A stretch of DNA of 64,000 nucleotides from positions 5,633 to 69,632 of the forward strand of contig CAZUEO010000009.1 of the NCBI GenBank assembly GCA_964619675.1, given 5' to 3'. This DNA is from JAPLMW01 sp964619675. Lineage in GTDB: Bacteria; Planctomycetota; Phycisphaerae; Sedimentisphaerales; UBA12454. A program made the position numbers and the translations under genes. The notes beneath the pieces were generated by a model that made no database searches, was not told the origin of the DNA, and saw nothing but the letters and a program-made list of their open reading frames with translations. Positions 17,107 to 26,983 of the stretch are shown in pieces (position 1 is the first letter of the stretch; every line of letters begins with the position of its first letter).

Positions 17107-18243
17107 ATGAATATCTTAATGTTGAATTATGAATTTCCTCCCATAGGAGGTGGTGCAGGTAAAGTGCATCTGAATATGCTCAGGGAATACTCAAAACAAA
17201 AAGACCTGAACATCGACGTATTGACCTCGGCACCACAACCATCAAATCTCATTATCGAATTTTCTGATAACGTAAATATTCATAAAGTCGGTATTCATAA
17301 AAAAAATCTGCATTTCTGGAGAAAAACAGAAATTCTTGAGTGGATTATCAAGGCCGGCCATTATTATAAAAAACTGATTAAGCACAAAAAATACGACCTG
17401 GTTCATTCTTTTTTCGGATTTCCTACAGGCTGGTTCTGCTATAAAAGCAGAAACAAGCTGCCTTATATGGTTTCACTAAGAGGTTCGGATGTTCCCGGCA
17501 AAAATTTAAGATTTGCATTCGAATACAAGCTGCTGGGAATCATATTTAAAGCTATCTGGAGAAACGCTTCTGTCCTGATAGCATGCAGTAAGGGATTAAA
17601 GCAAAGAGCATTAAAATTTTACCCTCAGGCAAAGATAGATGTTGTGCCAAACGGTGTTGACATCGAAAAATTTCACCCTGCACCAGAAAACAAGGTAAAA
17701 AAATCCAACATAATCAGTCTTATCACCGTCGGCAGACTAAGTATTACCAAAAGAGTCGACATTTTAATCGATGCGGTCAAAATTCTTGTCGAGCAGGAGA
17801 AAAACGTCAAGTTGCTCATTGTCGGCGGAGGCTCCCTTAAAGATTCTCTTGAAAAAATTACCGTTCAGAAAAATCTTGCGGATTTTATTGAATTCAAAGG
17901 AATCGTAGATTCACAGGAAATGCCCCGGCTTTACCAAAATAATGACCTGTATATCAGTGCTACTATGCAGGAGGGAATGAGCAACGCTATGCTCGAGGCA
18001 ATGGCGTGCGGTTTGCCAATTATAACAACGCCATGCGAAGGTATTGACGAACTGATAAAGAATAACGGTATAATAGTCAGCCAAGAATCGGCAGAGGCAA
18101 TTGCAAAAGCGATATCAGGGCTGGTTATGGATACCGAGAAGATGGAATCAATGTCCAAAGCGGCAAGAAAACACTCCGAAAACTTTACCTGGGAATCTGT
18201 TTCGCAGGCTTATCTGAAACTTTACAAGAAAATTTTACCGTGA
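17107..18243 (+). CDS. Glycosyltransferase family 4
   Basis: 378-aa GT-B enzyme. N-terminal NYEFPPIGGGAGKVH is the acceptor-side glycine-rich loop; the C-terminal half holds the nucleotide-sugar site with VPNGVDIEKFHP and the EX7E-type motif EGMSNAMLEAMACGLPIITT. It is cytoplasmic or membrane-associated. The ATG directly follows the stop of the previous gene and its TGA overlaps the GTG of the next one, so expression is coupled. Substrate specificity cannot be read from sequence. Confidence 0.88.
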   Translation: MNILMLNYEFPPIGGGAGKVHLNMLREYSKQKDLNIDVLTSAPQPSNLIIEFSDNVNIHKVGIHKKNLHFWRKTEILEWIIKAGHYYKKLIKHKKYDLVHSFFGFPTGWFCYKSRNKLPYMVSLRGSDVPGKNLRFAFEYKLLGIIFKAIWRNASVLIACSKGLKQRALKFYPQAKIDVVPNGVDIEKFHPAPENKVKKSNIISLITVGRLSITKRVDILIDAVKILVEQEKNVKLLIVGGGSLKDSLEKITVQKNLADFIEFKGIVDSQEMPRLYQNNDLYISATMQEGMSNAMLEAMACGLPIITTPCEGIDELIKNNGIIVSQESAEAIAKAISGLVMDTEKMESMSKAARKHSENFTWESVSQAYLKLYKKILP

Positions 18244-19151
18244 AAACATTCTGCATAACAATCGATACCGAACCGGATTGCGATATTCACTGGAAAAGAT
18301 CGCAGCCACTATCCTTCGAGTCTGTTTTGTCCGGCATTCCTTATATTCTACGGCCTATCTGGGATTTATATGGAATCAGGCCGGTATATTTCGTTTCTCC
18401 GGAAGTAATCAACAACAATCAATGCTGCCAGGCACTAAAAAACGAAATTAAATCAGGAGCAGAAATAGGCACGCACCTGCATTCGGAGTATGTAGAGCCC
18501 CAGATAAAACATAATCAGGCAGATGGAACTGCAAGCGATGAATTTCCCTGCTTTGCTTACAGTGAGGCAATAGAATTTGAAAAAATAAAAAATCTTACCA
18601 ACTCAATAAAGCAGAATTTAAATATTCAGCCTGTTTCCTACAGAGCCGCAAGATACGGAGCGGATTTATCAACTATAAAATCTCTTGAGAAACTGGGCTA
18701 TAAAGTGGATAGTTCCGTTACGCCGAACATTAACTGGTCTTCTATCGGAGGGCCAGACCATTCAGCCGCATTAAAACAGCCATATTTCGTTAACCACGAA
18801 AACCTATATCGCGCCGGCAATATGAAAATCCTTGAAGTGCCAATCACTATTTCGAAAAAACGACTGCCTTTGCTGCCTGACAAATGGCTGTTTTACCGCT
18901 GGCTAAGACCGAGCCATATGACCATTTTTGAGATGAAAATGGTAGTAAACGAGCTTCTTGCCAATTTTGAAAATCCCGTTTTAAATATGATGTTTCATTC
19001 AATGGAAATAATTGTCGGCAAAACGCCGTTTGTGCGCACTAAGTTTGAACAAAAATTTTTCCTGCGAAGACTTGAAAAAATCATACAATATATGACAAAA
19101 AAGGACTTCAGAAATAAAACTCTTAAAGAAATTTACGATGAAAAATTATGA
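18240..19151 (+). CDS. Polysaccharide deacetylase-like (NodB-type) protein
   Basis: 303 aa, GTG start in a GTGA overlap with the GT4 stop. It begins with ITIDTEPDCD (catalytic/metal Asp and Glu as in WalW-type deacetylases of glycan loci) and has THLHSEY near 81-87, the His-x-His metal site, then RAARYGADLSTI. Likely removes acetyl groups from a lipid-linked or nascent sugar. It overlaps the next methyltransferase gene by 14 bases. Family assignment is from motifs; the activity is not proven. Confidence 0.75.
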   Translation: MKTFCITIDTEPDCDIHWKRSQPLSFESVLSGIPYILRPIWDLYGIRPVYFVSPEVINNNQCCQALKNEIKSGAEIGTHLHSEYVEPQIKHNQADGTASDEFPCFAYSEAIEFEKIKNLTNSIKQNLNIQPVSYRAARYGADLSTIKSLEKLGYKVDSSVTPNINWSSIGGPDHSAALKQPYFVNHENLYRAGNMKILEVPITISKKRLPLLPDKWLFYRWLRPSHMTIFEMKMVVNELLANFENPVLNMMFHSMEIIVGKTPFVRTKFEQKFFLRRLEKIIQYMTKKDFRNKTLKEIYDEKL

Positions 19152-19761
19152 AAGATATAAATCCGTAAGCACTGCCGATTACGACAAAAAGACTTTTATG
19201 TTCTGGCTTTGCCGAGTACCTTCAGACAAAAAAATACTCCCATACATATCCGGTCTGAAGAATAAAAAAATCCTCGATGTCGGTCTTGGCACAGGCTATT
19301 ACGCAAAAATGCTAATTAAAAATAACAACGTCATCGGTGTCGACCAGAACATCCATCTTTGCAGATTGCCTATCCGGCTGTATCAAGGTGATGCAACACA
19401 GCTTTCAAAAATCGTTAAAAGCGAAAAATTTGATGTTGTGTTTTCGACGTGGATGACGGAATATTTGAATCCTGAACAATTAAGTGCCTTCTTAAGTGAG
19501 GCCAAAAAAGTTTTAAACGAAAATGGAACATTCATCAGCACATTTATTTCAAATTATTGTTTAGGCTACGCCTATATAAAACTTGCAAAAACATTGAAGA
19601 ATATCGATAAATATTACTATAGTAAAAAACAGATATTGGAACTCATCAGCCAGGCAGGCTTCAAAGATATCGAAATCATCAATATAAACTCCTGGCTGAA
19701 TATTCCATGGGCTTATATGGTAACTGCAGAAAAAATGGTAGATGTTCTGGCGGCAATTTGA
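19138..19761 (+). CDS. Class I SAM-dependent methyltransferase
   Basis: 207 aa. Motif I is ILDVGLGTGYYAKML (about 46-60), the acidic residue that holds the SAM ribose is in GVDQN, and motif IV is FDVVFSTWMTEYLN. Resembles type 11 methyltransferases. It overlaps the deacetylase gene by 14 bases and ends the first part of the operon. The target is probably a sugar or a precursor of the surface glycan. Confidence 0.85.
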   Translation: MKNYERYKSVSTADYDKKTFMFWLCRVPSDKKILPYISGLKNKKILDVGLGTGYYAKMLIKNNNVIGVDQNIHLCRLPIRLYQGDATQLSKIVKSEKFDVVFSTWMTEYLNPEQLSAFLSEAKKVLNENGTFISTFISNYCLGYAYIKLAKTLKNIDKYYYSKKQILELISQAGFKDIEIININSWLNIPWAYMVTAEKMVDVLAAI

Positions 19762-19830
19762 TAACATGGTGCATTATAATTGATGTGTAAATTAAAAAAA
19801 ATCATAAGGTGGTTTTAAGGAGATAGAAAA

Positions 19831-20544
19831 TTGGTCAAACAGCTAAACAGCAATGAAAACAAACGGTTATTTGAGGGAATGCCAGACCATGAATATTCAG
19901 GCGACCTGATATGTAACGTGATTGCAGGTATGTCTCGGGCATATACGAAGGGCAAAGTGCTCGATGTAGGGGCTGGAACAGGGGCCTTGCTTAAAGCAAT
20001 CAAAGCCAAGGTTGCTATTGGTATTGGTATTGGTATTGGTATTGGTATTGGTATTGATCTTGCTCCAAAATCCGAAGCTGTCCAACGTGGCGATTGCACA
20101 CACCTTGATTTTGGCGATTGCAGTTTTGACACCGTCTTTTGCACAGATGTCATTGAACACCTATCTGATAAAGATTTAGCCGCCTGTCTAACCGAAATAC
20201 ACCGAGTATTAAAACCTGGCGGACACGCAATATTTACCACGAACAACAATGAGCGGTTAGAACAGCGGGCAGTTTGTTGCCCGGAATGTGGATGCCGATT
20301 TCACGCCATAGGTCATTGCCAGGTTTTTAATGAGGAAAGAATAAGGGATGTGTTTCCAAAACTTGGATTTAAAATTTGCAAAGTTCGGGTAGCCAATTTC
20401 GGTTTTATAGCGACCTTTGGCTGGATGGCCAAGTTATTTTATTTACTACGGTTACACAAATTAAAACCAGTCTACAGAATTACAAGTGATATGTTTTTTG
20501 CGGCAAAAAAAATGGGGCCAAATCAAATAGATATTAAGCAATAG
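19831..20544 (+). CDS. Class I SAM-dependent methyltransferase with an in-frame hexanucleotide repeat
   Basis: 237 aa from TTG 19831, with AAGGAG at 19818-19823 as ribosome binding site. SAM motif I VLDVGAGTGALLKAIKAK is followed directly by six exact ATTGGT units (20017-20052) coding for repeated Ile-Gly, then IDLAPKSE, which should be the second strand with the ribose-binding acid. Motif IV is FDTVFCTDVIEHL. A CPECGCRFHAIGH zinc-knuckle-like insertion lies near 150, a pattern seen in several methyltransferases of glycan loci. The repeat lengthens the protein between the first two strands without breaking the frame. Confidence 0.82.
   Translation: MVKQLNSNENKRLFEGMPDHEYSGDLICNVIAGMSRAYTKGKVLDVGAGTGALLKAIKAKVAIGIGIGIGIGIGIDLAPKSEAVQRGDCTHLDFGDCSFDTVFCTDVIEHLSDKDLAACLTEIHRVLKPGGHAIFTTNNNERLEQRAVCCPECGCRFHAIGHCQVFNEERIRDVFPKLGFKICKVRVANFGFIATFGWMAKLFYLLRLHKLKPVYRITSDMFFAAKKMGPNQIDIKQ
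20017..20052 (+). repeat. Hexanucleotide microsatellite (ATTGGT)6
   Basis: Six exact copies of ATTGGT, followed by an ATTGAT variant, within a methyltransferase gene. Gain or loss of units by slippage would change the protein by Ile-Gly pairs and keep the frame. Confidence 0.95.
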
Positions 20545-20642
20545 TCAAAAAAGATTTACTATAATCTCTAAAAAAATATCATAAAAAGCAATACATAATA
20601 TCCTGAGACGTAAATATTGTCAGGTATCTTTGAGGATTGTTT

Positions 20643-21629
20643 TTGAACGAAAGAAATAAAAGAATAGTTAAACTTCTGGTCAGGGTCTTGATTACCTTGT
20701 TACTCCTGACATGGGTCTTTACGAAAATTGATTTCCAGCAGTTTGTTGACATTGCAAGGAAAACCAAGTGGTCTTTTTTGATTTTAAGCTGGATATTGAC
20801 TCTTTTCAGCTTCTGGGTGATGTCCTTTACAATGCGCCTTATTATGAAGCGACTGGATTGTGAAGTTAGTACAGGCACCGTTTTTCTTGCATCTGCGATT
20901 ACCGCACTTTATGGAATGATACTCCCCGGCATACTGGACGTGTCTGCGAAATGGTATGTTCTTAAACTTCACACAGGTAAGCCAAGCCATGTGCTTAGCG
21001 GTATGGTGTATAATCAATTCATATCGATTTTGATGATAGTTATTTTTGGCTTGTCTGCATTAATAATATCCAACCCAACCTCGAATTTTAAGTTGCCTTT
21101 AATCTGTATTTTTTTGCTTATAATAACTATTTTATGTTGCCTATTATTACTTAACCGAATCACTGGCCCTAAAGTAACTAATTTTTTTGGTTCAATGTTA
21201 AACCGACTGCCTGCAAGAATAAATAACGTAGGCCAAAAAATATTGGACCATCTGTCGATATTTCAAACGGCCGAGTGGAAGTTTCATTTACAAATATTAT
21301 TGCTGGCCGCGTTTGCAACCTCTTTAGGCATAATAGTTTACGTTTTTGCAGCAAAAGCAGCGGGTATAACAGTTTCGTTCGGGGTTCTCGTATGGCAAAG
21401 CTCGCTTATTTACCTGTTGGGACGGCTGCCGATTTCCGTAGCTAACCTCGGTGTAAGGGAAATTACCATAGTCGGGAGTCTGACTCAATACGGGGTCTCA
21501 GCACCAGAGGCCTTGTTAATGTCAATGGTAGTATTTTCAAACAAGATTATAATGGCGATTTTGGGAGCGATTTATCAAATCTACCTGGTATTTCACGATA
21601 ACAAATCTACTCAAGCCGAAAAACATTAA
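20643..21629 (+). CDS. Lysylphosphatidylglycerol-synthase-like flippase domain protein (UPF0104/AglD type)
   Basis: 328-aa integral membrane protein with about eight helices, of the LPG_synthase_TM family found in MprF N-termini and in glycan loci. TTG 20643 is preferred to TTG 20637 because GAGGA at 20632-20636 then has normal spacing. Conserved family features: GMILPGILDVSAKWYVL and the C-terminal LLGRLPISVANLGVREIT. It may flip a lipid-linked intermediate. It ends the plus-strand glycan operon and overlaps the convergent membrane transferase by 23 bases. Confidence 0.82.
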   Translation: MNERNKRIVKLLVRVLITLLLLTWVFTKIDFQQFVDIARKTKWSFLILSWILTLFSFWVMSFTMRLIMKRLDCEVSTGTVFLASAITALYGMILPGILDVSAKWYVLKLHTGKPSHVLSGMVYNQFISILMIVIFGLSALIISNPTSNFKLPLICIFLLIITILCCLLLLNRITGPKVTNFFGSMLNRLPARINNVGQKILDHLSIFQTAEWKFHLQILLLAAFATSLGIIVYVFAAKAAGITVSFGVLVWQSSLIYLLGRLPISVANLGVREITIVGSLTQYGVSAPEALLMSMVVFSNKIIMAILGAIYQIYLVFHDNKSTQAEKH

Positions 21630-23361
21630 TGAATCTACCGTTACTCCTGATTTGTGTTATGAATTTATAAGGGCCTGCATCCTTGGTATTAATCAGGAAG
21701 GGTATTGTTTTGTGAAGGTTTAGAGCGCGGTCGCCCCACGGGTCCTTGCTAAGACCTTCTCTGCTTGCCCAGCAGACATAGGTAACATTTTTCTCTCTAA
21801 GTTTTTCCACAAGCTGCTCCGGACTATCAGCATAAGGAAAATTGATAAAACATTCGGCAGACCGGGGGACAAATATAGCCACCGTCTCATGCATATATAC
21901 CACCATTTTCTCGTCCGGTTTGGCATTGTCGGCATACCAGTCAGCCAGATATTTAAATTCAATGTCCTGCTGGCCGTCCCCCAGCAAAGGCGCAATGGAA
22001 AACTGACTCGACAGTATTACAGGAATAATTACTGCTGCAATCACCGCATCTGACAATAAATGCCTGAATTTGTACAGAAAAGCTCTGGATAATACGATCA
22101 GAATAATCACAGAAATCATAATAAAGGGCAAAAATCTGACCGCAGGACAAATCGCTGCCAATTGTCGTAAATAAGACACAAGAGGAGTTATTAAAAATAA
22201 AGCGATAATTATCATAACTGCCTGAAAAACCATAATTACAACGCCGGGAAAATGTAATTTGTCATTTACAATGTTCCAGAACTGCCTTACGCCGAATATA
22301 CCTATCAGCAGAGCTATCCAGGAAATTGTTGAATGATACCTGGGAATCGGATAAGGATAATAGGCATGAACAAGAAAATAAGGGACAAAGAAAATCAACA
22401 AGATAAATATGAGTCGGTTTCTTTTTATAAGACCATAGACTGCCCCAAATGCAAAAGTCACCAGTGCCGTGAATTTACTGACAGACCATAACGTTTCAAA
22501 CGCTTCCCGGCCTGACTTAGGGTCTATCATAAGCAAAGGTCTGAAACCCACATTCCACATCAGGCCCAAATGCTTTACTATTCCTGTACGTTCCTGACGT
22601 GTCTTGAGAAAATACTGTGTATGTCTTTTTGTAAAAACCGCCAGATAATGATCGGTGGAGGTTCCAATGTCGGTATACAGGAAAGTGCCCAAAAGCCACA
22701 ACATCAGAGGAATAGAAGCCAGCACAGAGTAAACAAACGCAATAATCCTCTCCTTGTTCGTTTTTTTGTAAATCATATCCATTACAAACGCAGCAAGTAT
22801 CAGTGCGGCGCCTTCATATCTTACCATCGTTGTTATAGAGGCCGTCAGATACGCCCAGCTTGAATTTCTGCAGATGAGATATATCGTCAGCAAAACAAAA
22901 AACAGCAGGGGCATTTCAGCCAGAGGCTCCCTGAGCATATATAGTGTCCAGGGAGTAATCGAGACAATTATAGCAAGCCATATGGCGCCCCTGCCAATCA
23001 GTCTCTTGCCGATTAACCACAGAAGAATAAGATTCAACGGATTAAGAATGGAATTCAGCAGCCAGCCCCCTCTTAAATCAGGAAACCTTCCTCCCGCCAG
23101 TTTGCCGAAAAGAATCTGCAGAACACCCGTCACAGGCCCTCGTTTAAAATCTGATGGACGCTGGAAAGATAAAATCTCACGCCCCGTTTGTACAAAGGCG
23201 GGAAAATCGGATATCGGTACAATCTTATGCCCAAAAAGAATAAAACTCTGATAAATACCGACAGCCACCAAAATACAAACTGCAAAATACTCAAAGTATT
23301 TATCCTGTTTGTCCGTGTTTATCTTTACCTCAATATGCTTTGACCGCTTTTTTGCCTTCAC
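21607..23361 (-). CDS. GT39/ArnT-like integral membrane glycosyltransferase
   Basis: 584 aa with about eleven to twelve membrane helices and a small C-terminal soluble domain. The first extracytoplasmic loop has PISDFPAFVQTG, with the Asp expected for PMT-type catalysis, and LREPLAEMPLLFF follows as in the family. It probably uses a polyprenyl-phosphate sugar donor. It is the last gene of the minus-strand glycan operon (YfhO lies 26 bases upstream) and converges on the flippase-like gene with a 23-bp overlap. Confidence 0.7.
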   Translation of the reverse strand: MKAKKRSKHIEVKINTDKQDKYFEYFAVCILVAVGIYQSFILFGHKIVPISDFPAFVQTGREILSFQRPSDFKRGPVTGVLQILFGKLAGGRFPDLRGGWLLNSILNPLNLILLWLIGKRLIGRGAIWLAIIVSITPWTLYMLREPLAEMPLLFFVLLTIYLICRNSSWAYLTASITTMVRYEGAALILAAFVMDMIYKKTNKERIIAFVYSVLASIPLMLWLLGTFLYTDIGTSTDHYLAVFTKRHTQYFLKTRQERTGIVKHLGLMWNVGFRPLLMIDPKSGREAFETLWSVSKFTALVTFAFGAVYGLIKRNRLIFILLIFFVPYFLVHAYYPYPIPRYHSTISWIALLIGIFGVRQFWNIVNDKLHFPGVVIMVFQAVMIIIALFLITPLVSYLRQLAAICPAVRFLPFIMISVIILIVLSRAFLYKFRHLLSDAVIAAVIIPVILSSQFSIAPLLGDGQQDIEFKYLADWYADNAKPDEKMVVYMHETVAIFVPRSAECFINFPYADSPEQLVEKLREKNVTYVCWASREGLSKDPWGDRALNLHKTIPFLINTKDAGPYKFITQIRSNGRFINVFRLE

Positions 23362-23387
23362 TTTTCAAGCTTCTAAAAATTACCATA

Positions 23388-25454
23388 CTATTTATATACC
23401 AAACCGGGCTTGTAAACAAATTTTATATGATGCCGACCCTTATCGACAGCAACCGATTTGAATGTGCCAAAAAGCAATTCTATCTCCTTTTCTTCACCGT
23501 TAACAAACGCCTTCCAATTATGGTCCCAGTTATCAATGAAACTAACATGTCCCGCCACAGGAGTTTCAATCTCCCATTCCAGTTCATCGCCGGTATATAA
23601 TAACAGATAACCCTGGTTTTTATAATGAAATGAATCCCTCAAAAAATCTATTATATTTTCATAAGAGATAGATTCAGAGAAAAATACTCTCCTTCTGCCT
23701 TTCACCCCAAACAGAATTTCCTGAGCCTGCAAATCATCGGAGTGCCCCTTTAAAAATTTTACATAACGGTCAAAATACCAGCTCGGCAATACGCTAACAT
23801 TAAAGACAGGGCCAAGAGAAATGGAATTTTTACGATTTATTCTCGAATAACTGAACGATGCCTGATTTATGGCATCAACATCAAGCTTTATGCGTTCTTT
23901 CATGACCCTCCCCTCGTAAGTCCAACTATGAGTTCCAACAGGCCACATCTCGCAAACGCTGATGACTATCAGCAGAATAGTAACTACGCCCAATATTTTA
24001 CTCGATTCCAGGGTATATTTTTTACTAACGGCCAATATCAACAAAACGACAGCAAAGGCCGGAATTCCCAAATACACGAACCACACATTATATGGCCAGA
24101 CATTCCGGAACCAGTCTTTCCACTGCGTATCATATACTTTATTCGAAAGCAGATAAAGCTGAGTACACAGAATTGCAATATAAATCATAGCCAGCGTTAT
24201 AATCATCCCGTATCTTTTATAGAAACTTTTGCCTGCTGGCCGTCCGGAACCAGAAATCAGACTTTCAAAATGATTAAAAGACAACGATAACAGCCAGGCC
24301 AGTATCGGCAAAAGAATAATACTCAATCTGCCCCAGACGCGAAGACTGGAAAAACCCGGCATATATTTCCATAAGAATATAAAAAGATACGAATATTTAC
24401 CATAACTTATGTAGCTTATTATTCCAATCCAGAGAACAAAAAATATTTTTACCGCCGGTTCCTTCGTAAAATTTGTAAACAAATATAAAAGAACTATTAA
24501 CAAAGCCGTAATACTGAAAAAATACCAGCCTTCGGCTTCCGCAGCGGGCGGATAAACCAGCGAACCAATTGTATCAACAAGATTAAATAGATAGTAATCC
24601 GTCGAGTAATCAAAATCCCTGCCCGTTCGATCTGTTGTTTGAGACATCAGATTTTTAACACCTAATAAATACGGACCGCAAACAAGAGCCACTAATACCG
24701 CACAAACAGCGAAAGTATAAATAACCTTTTTCCATTTGATTGAATCTATACCAAATAAGCGCAGGCGGAGCGGCTTAATAAGGAAAAGAAGGAAATACGG
24801 TACGAATAAAAACTGGGAATAATAAACATAATACAGATATCCCGCCGTGCAAAAACAAACAAGTGAGACAACAAGAGTTATACCGCCCCAAAGACTGTCT
24901 TTAAAAGACTGACTTTTAAATATTCTTGTAATCGCATAGAGCACCCATGGATACCAGGCGGCTGTATGTACGGCGTTGGGAAATCTCAATATCTCTGTTA
25001 TTTTAAAGCTCACCGAAATAATAATAGTACTAAGAATCACGGCTCTTGTATTTTTGTTAATCAACCGAAGCCATTTATAAATACCAAGAGCAAATATTGA
25101 AATGCCGATTATAGTAAAAAACTGATGGTTTATCGGATTGTAACCGCCGGATATTTTATACCACACAACCAGCGGCAGATTCAGGGGATAAAATACCTGA
25201 GCGAACGGATTTATATAAAATGGGAAACCGGCGCCTTCGGAAGGAGACCAAAGGGGAAATTTAAGTTCAGCCAGACATGCAAGCAAATAGACTTTATAGT
25301 TATAGTACAGCATAATAAAATCATTGCCTATGGCAGTATATTGACTGTTTATTGGCAGGATTAGACGAAACAAATATATTAGCGGCCAGAGAAAAATAAA
25401 AACGCCGACAGGGTATTTAAAACCGTTTGTTTGTCTACTCTTTTTATCTTTCAA
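23388..25454 (-). CDS. YfhO-family membrane protein
   Basis: 688 aa with about twelve hydrophobic helices and a C-terminal soluble beta-rich region (about 530-688). The opening IGNDFIMLYYNYKVYLLACLAE followed by FPLWSPSEGAGFPF is the acidic first-loop pattern of YfhO proteins, a GT-C group that glycosylates lipoteichoic acid in Gram-positives. Here the acceptor is unknown. It overlaps the upstream GT2-methyltransferase gene by 4 bases (ATGA). Confidence 0.78.
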   Translation of the reverse strand: MKDKKSRQTNGFKYPVGVFIFLWPLIYLFRLILPINSQYTAIGNDFIMLYYNYKVYLLACLAELKFPLWSPSEGAGFPFYINPFAQVFYPLNLPLVVWYKISGGYNPINHQFFTIIGISIFALGIYKWLRLINKNTRAVILSTIIISVSFKITEILRFPNAVHTAAWYPWVLYAITRIFKSQSFKDSLWGGITLVVSLVCFCTAGYLYYVYYSQFLFVPYFLLFLIKPLRLRLFGIDSIKWKKVIYTFAVCAVLVALVCGPYLLGVKNLMSQTTDRTGRDFDYSTDYYLFNLVDTIGSLVYPPAAEAEGWYFFSITALLIVLLYLFTNFTKEPAVKIFFVLWIGIISYISYGKYSYLFIFLWKYMPGFSSLRVWGRLSIILLPILAWLLSLSFNHFESLISGSGRPAGKSFYKRYGMIITLAMIYIAILCTQLYLLSNKVYDTQWKDWFRNVWPYNVWFVYLGIPAFAVVLLILAVSKKYTLESSKILGVVTILLIVISVCEMWPVGTHSWTYEGRVMKERIKLDVDAINQASFSYSRINRKNSISLGPVFNVSVLPSWYFDRYVKFLKGHSDDLQAQEILFGVKGRRRVFFSESISYENIIDFLRDSFHYKNQGYLLLYTGDELEWEIETPVAGHVSFIDNWDHNWKAFVNGEEKEIELLFGTFKSVAVDKGRHHIKFVYKPGLVYK

Positions 25455-26983
25455 TTCTGAATTTCCTGTATTTTTTTGTCCTTCGCTTTATAGGCATCAT
25501 CAAGCAGATGTTCCAATGTCGGCAAGGGTCTTGCTATAACCGCAATTTGGTAGGAAAACAAAGTTCTTGAAAACAAAATTAAAATCTTATTAATCCAAAG
25601 CAAAAAACGGGCAGATTTACCTTTCCCCACAGCCACCGGAAACGGTGCCGGAATGCCTTGTTTTTTTACGACCTCATACCCATGAATTTCCAGTGTTTTT
25701 ACCAACGAGTAAAATGTGAACAAACGCGTGTGGTCAAGGTCGAGAATGCCTCTCTTGCCGTAATTAAAGCTGCCGCAAAACAAACTTAACCTGACAGGCA
25801 AAAAGGCGACATTCGCTGTTGTTATGATTATAGTCGGCCTGTCTTTTGAGAATCTTTGTCGCATCACTTTCAGAAATTGCTCCAGCGACTTGAGATGTTC
25901 GATAATATCAAGAAGCAGTAAGTAATCGACTTTGCCGAAATCATCGTTAAAATCGTATTTTTCAATATCTGCTTCGATACTCCTGAAGGAATTTTCCTTC
26001 ACCTGCGGCTGAATCTGTAAATCGATCGAGATGGTTTTTACTTTTTTATTTTTTAGCTCTTCTGCCATAAAGCCCGGCCCGCAGCCGATATCAATTACTG
26101 TTGATTGGGGCTTGATATTATCCAGTGCAAACTGCTGCGAGCTTGGATACCCAAATTTGCTTCGATAATGAGCGTTTGAATCCTGATAATAATCAAATTT
26201 GGGCTGATAATACAACCCAAGTCTGTTTAAACGCGATTGTATACAGGATTTAATAATCCGAAACGCATATTTAATTCCGTTAACTCTGCAAATTTCATTT
26301 CCGTAGAAAGTAGGAATAGGAATTTCCTTTATTCTTTTTTTGGTATCTACGAGCTGGACTATGATGTCAGTATCAAAATCGAAATAGTTTGAATTGTATT
26401 CAAATGGAATTTCCGAAAGCGTTTTTACTCTGTAAGCCCGATAACCGCTGTGGAATTCCGACAATTGCGATTTTATAATCCTGTTCTGGATAAAAGTCAG
26501 AATCTGGTTGCCTATCCATTTATATAAAGGCATTTGACCTTTAAGGGCATCGACGCGGTTAATCATACGCGAACCAAAAACCGCATCTGCCTGGTTATTG
26601 ATAATTGGTTCTATCATCTTGCCGAGATATTCAGGGGCATATTGTCCATCGCCGTGCAGCAAAACAACTGCATCGAAACCCTGCCGGACAGCGTAGCAAT
26701 AGCCGATTTTCTGATTGCCGCCATAGCCCTGGTTTTCGGGATTATACAGCACCGTAATGAGACGTTCAGGATTAAGCTTCGAGTATTCATAAGCCCTGTA
26801 AAAGGTCCGGTCGAAAGATTGGTCATCTATGATTAACGCCTCGCTGTAATAATTTTCATTTCCCCATATCTCCTTCCCGATGCGGTCAAGAACAGGCTCT
26901 ATGGTGTGTTCTGCGTTATAACATACAATAAAAATCAGCACTTTCTTTTTTCCATTTATTTCCATTTTCGCCGCTTCCGTCAT
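25451..26983 (-). CDS. GT2 glycosyltransferase-methyltransferase fusion
   Basis: 510 aa. Residues about 15-235 are a GT2 domain (VLIFIVCYNAEHTI, IDDQSFDRT, LLHGDGQYAPEYL with the metal-site Asp). Residues about 275-430 are a class I SAM methyltransferase (STVIDIGCGPGFMAEEL, then YLLLLDIIEHL). The C-terminus is hydrophobic and may bind membrane. A fusion of glycosyl transfer and methylation suits synthesis of a methylated sugar. It overlaps genes on both sides by 4 bases. A second fusion at 27755-29158 has the domains in reverse order. Confidence 0.85.
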   Translation of the reverse strand: MTEAAKMEINGKKKVLIFIVCYNAEHTIEPVLDRIGKEIWGNENYYSEALIIDDQSFDRTFYRAYEYSKLNPERLITVLYNPENQGYGGNQKIGYCYAVRQGFDAVVLLHGDGQYAPEYLGKMIEPIINNQADAVFGSRMINRVDALKGQMPLYKWIGNQILTFIQNRIIKSQLSEFHSGYRAYRVKTLSEIPFEYNSNYFDFDTDIIVQLVDTKKRIKEIPIPTFYGNEICRVNGIKYAFRIIKSCIQSRLNRLGLYYQPKFDYYQDSNAHYRSKFGYPSSQQFALDNIKPQSTVIDIGCGPGFMAEELKNKKVKTISIDLQIQPQVKENSFRSIEADIEKYDFNDDFGKVDYLLLLDIIEHLKSLEQFLKVMRQRFSKDRPTIIITTANVAFLPVRLSLFCGSFNYGKRGILDLDHTRLFTFYSLVKTLEIHGYEVVKKQGIPAPFPVAVGKGKSARFLLWINKILILFSRTLFSYQIAVIARPLPTLEHLLDDAYKAKDKKIQEIQN

